This document shows positions 59,001 through 64,000 of a DNA stretch of 64,000 nucleotides, in pieces. Position 1 is the stretch's first letter. Every line of letters starts with the position of its first letter. This DNA is from Gonium pectorale. Lineage: Eukaryota; Chlorophyta; Chlorophyceae; Chlamydomonadales; Volvocaceae. The position numbers were made by a program, and so were the translations under genes. The stretch spans positions 1,114,313-1,178,312 of the forward strand of contig LSYV01000009.1 of NCBI GenBank assembly GCA_001584585.1. Direction: 5' to 3'. The notes under the pieces are model-generated. The model saw only the letters and a program-made list of their open reading frames with translations, had not been told where the DNA came from and did not search any database.

Positions 59001-62000
59001 CTCGCGCAGCGGCTGAGCTGCTCGGCAAGGAGGTACCCATGCTGCAGGACGACGAGGACGAGGTGGAGGCCATGTGAGTGGGAGGAAGTCCTACCGCCAG
59101 ACGTATCGAGTGATGCCAAGCATGGGCTAACAGGATTTGGCTAGTGAGGGCCGCGCGGTTTGTCGAATGGGCTGGCAGAAGGGGGATGTAGCGTTTGCGA
59201 CGTCAATCCGTGCGGAGCCGTTGCCGGCTTCTGCAGGCGCTTCCGTACAGCCCCCCCCCAGACGCGGGCGCACGTCAGCTGAGATGCGACCTCTCGCGAC
59301 ACACACCCGGGGGCAAGGGGTGGGAGCCCGCCCACACCCTCGCCCTCGCCCATGCAAAGCCCTTCTAACGGGCATGCCCCATGTTTTCCAACCGCCGCAT
59401 CCATCGCCCTCACCCTAACCCTCGGGAGAATGCCGCTGGGAACCAACCTGTTTTTATCGAACCTATGCTCTCAAACGCGTTCGCCCTCGCCAGGGTGAAC
59501 CGCATCTACGCTGAGAAGCCTCGCCTTACGCACCTGTCCAAGGTGGTGCCCTGGCGGCCCAAGGACCTGCAGGCGCTTCACGACAACTTCGACCTGCTGG
59601 ACGTCGGGGGCAACAAGGTGCAGGGGAGAGGGCGTGCGGGGGGCTGCCGCGGGGCCGGCGCCCACAGGGGGGGCGTGCATGAGTCCCCCGCCCGCCTCGC
59701 GGGTCGCGGCACCCGACGCCGGGGCGTACCCGTACAGCTCTAGGGCCGTAGCCGGGTGATGCATAGGCTTCGTGACGGCATGAGCAGCACCATATTTGGT
59801 GGAGCAGGCAGTGAGACCCAACAAGAACTCATGAAGCAGCTAATCGGATAGTCGGCTACCTCACGCTTTGACACGTGCTGTGCTCAATGAGTGACGGAAA
59901 CCATGGCTCCCCCGAATGGCACCCGAGCACCCTCCTCCGCCTCGCCTCGCATCCCCTTTACCCACTCCGGCCCCGCTCCGCTGCAGGAGCTGTCGTACGA
60001 AGAGTTTCTGTACTTTTTCAAGTCGCTGCGTACGCTGCTCCCCGAGAAGCGCTTCCAGAAGTTCGTGGAGGTCATTATTGACCAGTTTGACCTGCAGGTG
60101 CGGGCACGGGGTGGGCGGATGGAAGTGGTTGAATGCGGCGCAGAATTATGTTGGGGTGGCGCAAGCGGGGCAGGGGTGGGCCTGCTGGCGGGGGCGGGAC
60201 ATGAGATGAATATGACGAATCAAAAAGGCTCGCAGGGGCTGTGAGTCGCAGGCAGCACAGGTCGTGGTACACATGGCGTTACCCTTTCGCCGCATTCGCC
60301 GCGCAGAGGGGCCCGGGGAACCAGCATGACAGCAAAGTCGACTCCACATGAAACCCTGTAGAACATGTCCTCCTCGCGCCGGTTCTTGCACGTGCCTCCC
60401 ACAGGAGAACAGCTCTGTGACCCGCGACGAGTTCCTGGCGGGCATCAAGGCCAACCTCAAGGAGAGCACGCTGCCGGTGGAGCTGCGGCGGCGGCGGCAG
60501 CACAGCCACGAGCACGACCGGGAGGAGCGCAAGAAGAAGCTCAAGCAGGTGGGCGCCTCCTGCAACGGCACTCCTCCCCCTCCCTCCCCTCTTGGCCCTC
60601 CCCCGTTATCCCGCTGCGCCGCCCCGTGCCGTCAAGCCCCTGCCCATTGTCGTGCAAGACAAGTAGGTTGTGAACCTTTGCCGCGCCCCCATGGGCTCCC
60701 TGCGCTCCCATGGGCTCCCTGAGCTCCCAACGGACCTGATGACTGGCCCTCGGCACCCCCTGCCCCTCACCCCTGGCCCCCTGCTCAGGTGCTGCGCCGC
60801 ATCCGCAAACTCAAGGACGCTCCAGAGGACCACGAGAAGGAGAAGCGCGACTGGACGGGCTACTTCGCCCAGGTGCGGCAGTACTTTCGGGACAAGAACA
60901 AGTCTATCACCATCAAGCACCGCGCCTCCCAGGCCGCCAGGGCCGTCGGCGCCTCAAACCCGCTCGTCGCAGCGCGGCTGCACTCCATGGCCACCATGTA
61001 CATGCCGCCGGCGGTGGCGGCGCCCGACGGCGGCACAATGGACAGCGGTCTCGGCGGCGGCGGCGAGGGCGACGTGATCATGGGAGGCCAGACGCTGCTG
61101 CTATCGGATATGGCGGCCGCCGCCGCTCGCGGCAGCGGCTCCGCCGCGCCGAGCGGCGTCATGGGGCCGCCGCCCTTCATGTCGCCGTTCGCGACGGCGG
61201 GAGTCTACGGTGGAGTCCAGGAGGAGGGCCCTCGCGGCGCCCATAGCTACGGCGCCGCCGCTGCCATGGCCACGGCTGCGCCGGCTCCGCCTGGCGGTCG
61301 CCGCGTGTCTTACCTGCAGGCCGCGAACGGCAGGAATATCCCCCTGCCGGTGCAGCTGCACGGCCCCATGGGCCCCATCGTGGATGGGCACGCTGCCGGG
61401 GCCATGATGATGGGTCCGGGAATGGGGTCATACGGACCCGTGGGCCCCGTTGTGCACCGCACGGCCCCGCGAGCACCGCGCGCGCGCCGCGCTAGCGGCA
61501 TGGGCCTACCCTCCCGGCTCAGCACCACCGGCGCGGCCGGCGAGTCCCCGGGTCTGCGCGTGAGCGAGATGGGCGGGGCCGCGTCTCTGGGACCGCAGCG
61601 CGAGCTGGAGCTGGCGCGCATGCTCGGCGTTGCGCCGGGCGCTTACGGCGCAGCCGACTCCGCCGCCGGTGTGGTCGGCAACGGCGGTGGCCGGGCATAC
61701 GCGGGCAGCGGCACGGCGCCGGTTGCCCAGCGGCGGGACCATGAGGGGTACACGTCTGCGGCAGAGATGCTGAGTGACGGGTCCCGCGCGGGCGGCCGCG
61801 CCGGGCGACGGCTGCACGTGGTGCTCACCCCGGCGGGTCGCGTGAGCACCGACGTCTCGGAGCAGGACATCAACCAGGTCCTGTCAGGCCGCATCAACAA
61901 GAGCATCACCGGCCGGGGTCCCAGCGTCACCAGCGGCGGCCGCCGCGTCAGCCACAGCGGGAACCTGTCGGCCGCGGGCCCGGCGCAAGGCCACAGCAGC

Positions 62001-63781
62001 ACGCTGCACGCGTCGCCCCGCGTTGCCGGCGCCGGCTACGGGGGCATCGACCCGGTGCAGGTGTCGGCTATGGCCGCCGCGGCGGGGCGCCAGGGCTCCA
62101 TCCTGGGGGTCGCCGGGGTCCGGATGGGCTCCATCACAGCAGGCGTTCGCGTCGGCTCCATCACCGCCGGCGCCACGCGCGTCGCCTCCAACACCGCCAG
62201 CGGCCGCGGCGCGCCGGGTGTCATGGTCATCGGCGGCGGCCGCGTCGGCTCCATCACCGCGACCGGCCGCGTCAGCAGCATCACCGCCGCCGGCCCGGCG
62301 GCGCGGCGGCGGCGCCGCCAGTCGGTGATGTACCGCATGCAGGACGGCAGCGAGACGGGCTTTGAGACGGACGAGTTCCCCGAGAACAGCGGGCCTGGCC
62401 TGGGCGGCATGCGCGCCGCGGCTCTGCTGCCGCGCGCCGACAAGGGCTCGGTGCAGAATGTGCTCGCCCGCCTGCGCGCCGAGAAGAACACCGACCCGGC
62501 CGTGCTAAAGCAGCTCGAGCAGCAGCACGCCAGCATGGCGGGGGCGAGCGCGCGCGGCCGGGCGCGCCACATGTCCATGATGATCAACCCGGACCAGGTG
62601 GAGCTGGAGGGGCTGATGATGTCTCCCCAGGGCGCGCTGCCGGCCCACGGGTCTGTGCCCCTCGGCTTCGTCGGTGGTCCCGCCGCCTCGGGCCATGGCC
62701 TCAGCGCCAGCACTGGAACGGGCCAGCTTGCTGCTGGCGCGCAGGGACTGTACGACAGCGCCAATCTGCCGCTGCCGCCGGGGTCCCAGGTCAGTGCCGC
62801 TGCCACCGCCGCCGGCTTGGCGGCGGGCGACACGGCGGCGCTGCGTGTGCGCACTGCTCGCCCGGGCGCGGGCAGCGCCAAGGGCCGCAACGCCTCCATC
62901 ATTCTGTTCTCATCGGGCCAGCCCTCGGGGCCCCTCAACGCTCCCGACGGCGTCGCCTCGCTCGCGCCGCCGAGCAGTGCAGCCGGCAGCGCCATGCGGG
63001 GAGGGCCGCCGCAGACGGCCGCCAGCGCGAGCCTGCCGAGCCACACGGCCCACTTCGCGGCCGACGGCTCTGCCGCCGTCGCCAGCGAACAGGCGCTGAT
63101 GATGTCGCAGGGCGTGTACGGCGTGGCCTCCGGGGACGTGGGGGGCATGGGCAGCGGCGGCTGGGGCCCGGCGGGGCTCCCGGTCGACCCCGGCATGGCC
63201 GGCGGTGGCGTCGGCGTGAACGGCAGCAGCGACGCTGACAAGAAGCTGGAGGGTGAGGTCGAGGCGCTCCCCTTCTTCGTGCTGCTCAGCTACTACATCT
63301 CGTACTACAGCGAGCAGGCCTGGCAGTGGATGTGTGAGTGCGGCCGGGGGGATGGAGGCGGGGCATTAGGATGGTGGGAGCCCGTCGGCATTGTCCGCAG
63401 TACGGTAGTTGGGTGTCCTGGTCTTGCGTCGCATCCTCGAGCCTCAGCAGTCATACAGCTAGGCAGGACGCGCCGAGCCCCTGCCTCCGCTCGCGCGACA
63501 GTACTCGTCTCGGCCCCGCATTCACCCCTCGAGTATGTTGTCCGCATAGCGCCTTCGTGCAACGGCGCCCGCCCAATCTTACACCCACAGCGCTGCGCGT
63601 GCGGCACTTTGTGGCCTCGCTGCTGGGGACCGAGCGCGGCGGGCGCGCGCTGCCGTCCGTGGGGCGCCAGATGTACATAGTGTTCCGCCGCTCGGCTGCC
63701 AAGTTCCTCAACGAGCGCGCCTACGCGCTGCTGGACATATCGCTGGTCATCATGCTGGGTCTGGTCATGGGGGCCATTCAG
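47033..63781 (+). CDS. Giant ABCG (white-brown complex) transporter, incomplete at the right edge
   Basis: Exons: 47033-47355, 48604-49964, 50241-50402, 50695-50825, 50996-51294, 51628-51838, 52065-52303, 52801-53023, 53313-53435, 53642-53819, 54077-54300, 54542-56307, 56764-56997, 57379-57846, 58159-58620, 58870-59073, 59494-59617, 59987-60097, 60405-60548, 60789-63333 and 63591-63781. They give 3,241 aa in one frame, then an intron runs off the window. Residues 1-25 are a signal peptide. A Cys-rich ectodomain with a Pro/Ser-rich linker reaches about residue 660, then one span (FIAFVVLMLLLPVMGVIYNL). The ABC domain has GPSGSGKSS (Walker A, about 861), VPQDD (Q-loop), LSGGQRK, LLMLDEPTSGLD and VIHQPR. 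An acidic tail and about 2,000 residues of low-complexity linker follow, with an EF-hand-like pair near 2225-2310. Membrane-domain sequence starts near 3150 (QMYIVFRRSAAKFLNERAYA). The N-terminal layout matches plant ABCG24/28; the substrate is unknown. Confidence 0.9.
48604..50825 (+). other. Cys-rich ectodomain of the ABCG protein
   Basis: Exons 2-4 hold many Cys pairs in patterns such as CSTCGCSTS, CPQGFRC, CVPCLVGEYCPEGT, CPAGSFCPLP, NFCPEGSVDPFNYCPEG and FFCPEPGTKTVCPKGHFCPA. These C-P-x-G-x-x-C units are of the GCC2/GCC3 type known from the extracellular part of plant ABCG24/28 and from animal receptors. Several N-x-S/T sites support an extracellular location. The domain lies between the signal peptide and the first membrane span. 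Confidence 0.8.
49060..49233 (+). other. Hydroxyproline-rich (SP/PPSP) module in the ABCG ectodomain
   Basis: About 58 residues (roughly 260-318) are almost entirely Pro and Ser in PPSP, SPSPP and RPPSP patterns. In volvocine algae this is the signature of cell-wall hydroxyproline-rich glycoproteins such as the pherophorin linkers. It separates two parts of the Cys-rich ectodomain. Confidence 0.85.
52065..53819 (+). other. ABC nucleotide-binding domain (exons 7-10)
   Basis: Four exons carry all ABC motifs in order: FDNLVLKLKSGRRILDHVSG strand, Walker A GPSGSGKSS, Q-loop GFVPQDDVVHDTMTVRENL, signature GLSGGQRK at the end of exon 8, Walker B LLMLDEPTSGLDAA in exon 9 and the switch His in MVVIHQPR in exon 10. 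No catalytic residue is missing, so ATP hydrolysis is expected. Confidence 0.95.
55970..56288 (+). repeat. Threefold protein repeat, unit 41-43 residues
   Basis: Inside exon 12 of the ABCG gene, three copies start at 55970, 56093 and 56222. Each reads ERTSKGWSS/NRISTAK/RV followed by a Gln/Gly-rich spacer. The copies differ by scattered substitutions, so they arose by local duplication. The repeat lies in the cytosolic linker behind the ATPase domain. Confidence 0.9.
59494..60548 (+). other. EF-hand-like pair in the ABCG linker (exons 17-19)
   Basis: The first unit is helix DLQALHDNFDLL, loop DVGGNK|ELSYEE and helix FLYFFKSLRTLL. The second is helix KFVEVIIDQF, loop DLQ|ENSSVTRDE and helix FLAGIKANLK, where the bar marks an intron. 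Both loops keep Asp at position 1, Asn at 5, a hydrophobic residue at 8 and Glu at 12. Position 6 is Lys or Ser instead of Gly, and position 3 is Gly or Gln, so binding of calcium is plausible but may be weak. The pair sits between the ATPase and membrane domains of the same polypeptide. Confidence 0.65.
62092..62296 (+). repeat. Degenerate GSITA-type peptide repeats
   Basis: Exon 20 of the ABCG gene encodes at least five related units of about 9-12 residues: GVRMGSITAG, VRVGSITAG, TRVASNTAS, GRVGSITATG and RVSSITAAG. They lie in the disordered linker ahead of the membrane domain and look like internal duplications. Confidence 0.8.
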
Positions 63782-64000
63782 GTGGGCAGGGAGAAGGCGC
63801 AATCACGGAAAGGACGCAGCGGGGGGGGTGGATAAGAAGCAGGCGACTAGATGAACACCAGGAAATCCCGGGGAGGGCAGCATGCAGAGGAATTCCGCAT
63901 CGTACACAAACATGGGGAAAAGCAGTGGCGGTCAGCATTGTTAGAACGGGAGGGCATTTTCTGCACGGAGCCCGAGTTTTGGCGCATGTGGAGCGGTCCA
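63782..64000 (+). other. Intron of the ABCG gene running off the window
   Basis: After the donor CAG|GTGGGC no further acceptor-exon pair is seen before the edge. The remaining membrane domain must lie to the right of this window. Confidence 0.75.

Overview
The window is nuclear DNA of a green alga of the Chlamydomonas/Volvox type (order Chlamydomonadales). The evidence is high GC, genes cut into many short exons with introns of about 100-600 bp and strict GT-AG borders, TGTAA polyadenylation signals after stop codons, long 3' UTRs, a hydroxyproline-rich (SP/PPSP) extracellular module, and two ciliary dynein light-chain genes. The species cannot be named from the sequence alone. All gene models were built by hand from splice borders. 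Exon phases sum correctly in every model, apart from one assembly gap.

Layout: a (GGCA)n microsatellite (1-155); an orphan two-exon gene (1615-586, minus); the exon-junction-complex protein Y14/RBM8A (3482-4305, plus), convergent with cytosolic 6-phosphogluconate dehydrogenase (10764-5720, minus, 13 exons); the DEAD-box ribosome-biogenesis helicase DBP9/DDX56 (11803-17082, plus, 9 exons); a 7-kb gene-poor stretch (17.3-24.3 kb) with decayed transposon-like coding pieces (PHD-finger remnant, BTB-like piece) and a 746-bp foldback element (22811-23556); a translin-family TRAX-like gene (27959-24312, minus, 10 exons); dynein light chain DNAL4/LC10 (28900-29664, plus) followed by a Tctex2b-type dynein light chain (30825-31603, plus).

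The second half holds two very large membrane-protein genes. A minus-strand gene (44136-34140, 15 or more exons, more than 2,350 aa) encodes a many-pass membrane protein with a GAF-like domain and a C-terminal class III cyclase domain whose purine-selecting residues are of the guanylate type. It is interrupted by a 307-base assembly gap. Divergent from it, 329 bp away, lies a NAT8/camello-like acetyltransferase (44466-45588, plus). From 47033 to beyond the right edge runs a giant ABCG transporter (21 exons seen, more than 3,240 aa). It has a signal peptide, Cys-rich ectodomain, hydroxyproline-rich linker, one membrane span, ABC nucleotide-binding domain, about 2,000 residues of low-complexity linker that contain an EF-hand-like pair, and the start of the ABCG membrane domain.

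The most notable items are the ABCG protein with an EF-hand-like insert between its ATPase and membrane domains, the giant guanylate-type cyclase, the foldback element with nested hairpins, the TRAX-like nuclease with retained acidic residues, and two GC-AG introns in frame-critical positions. Stretches not described below held nothing I could support.
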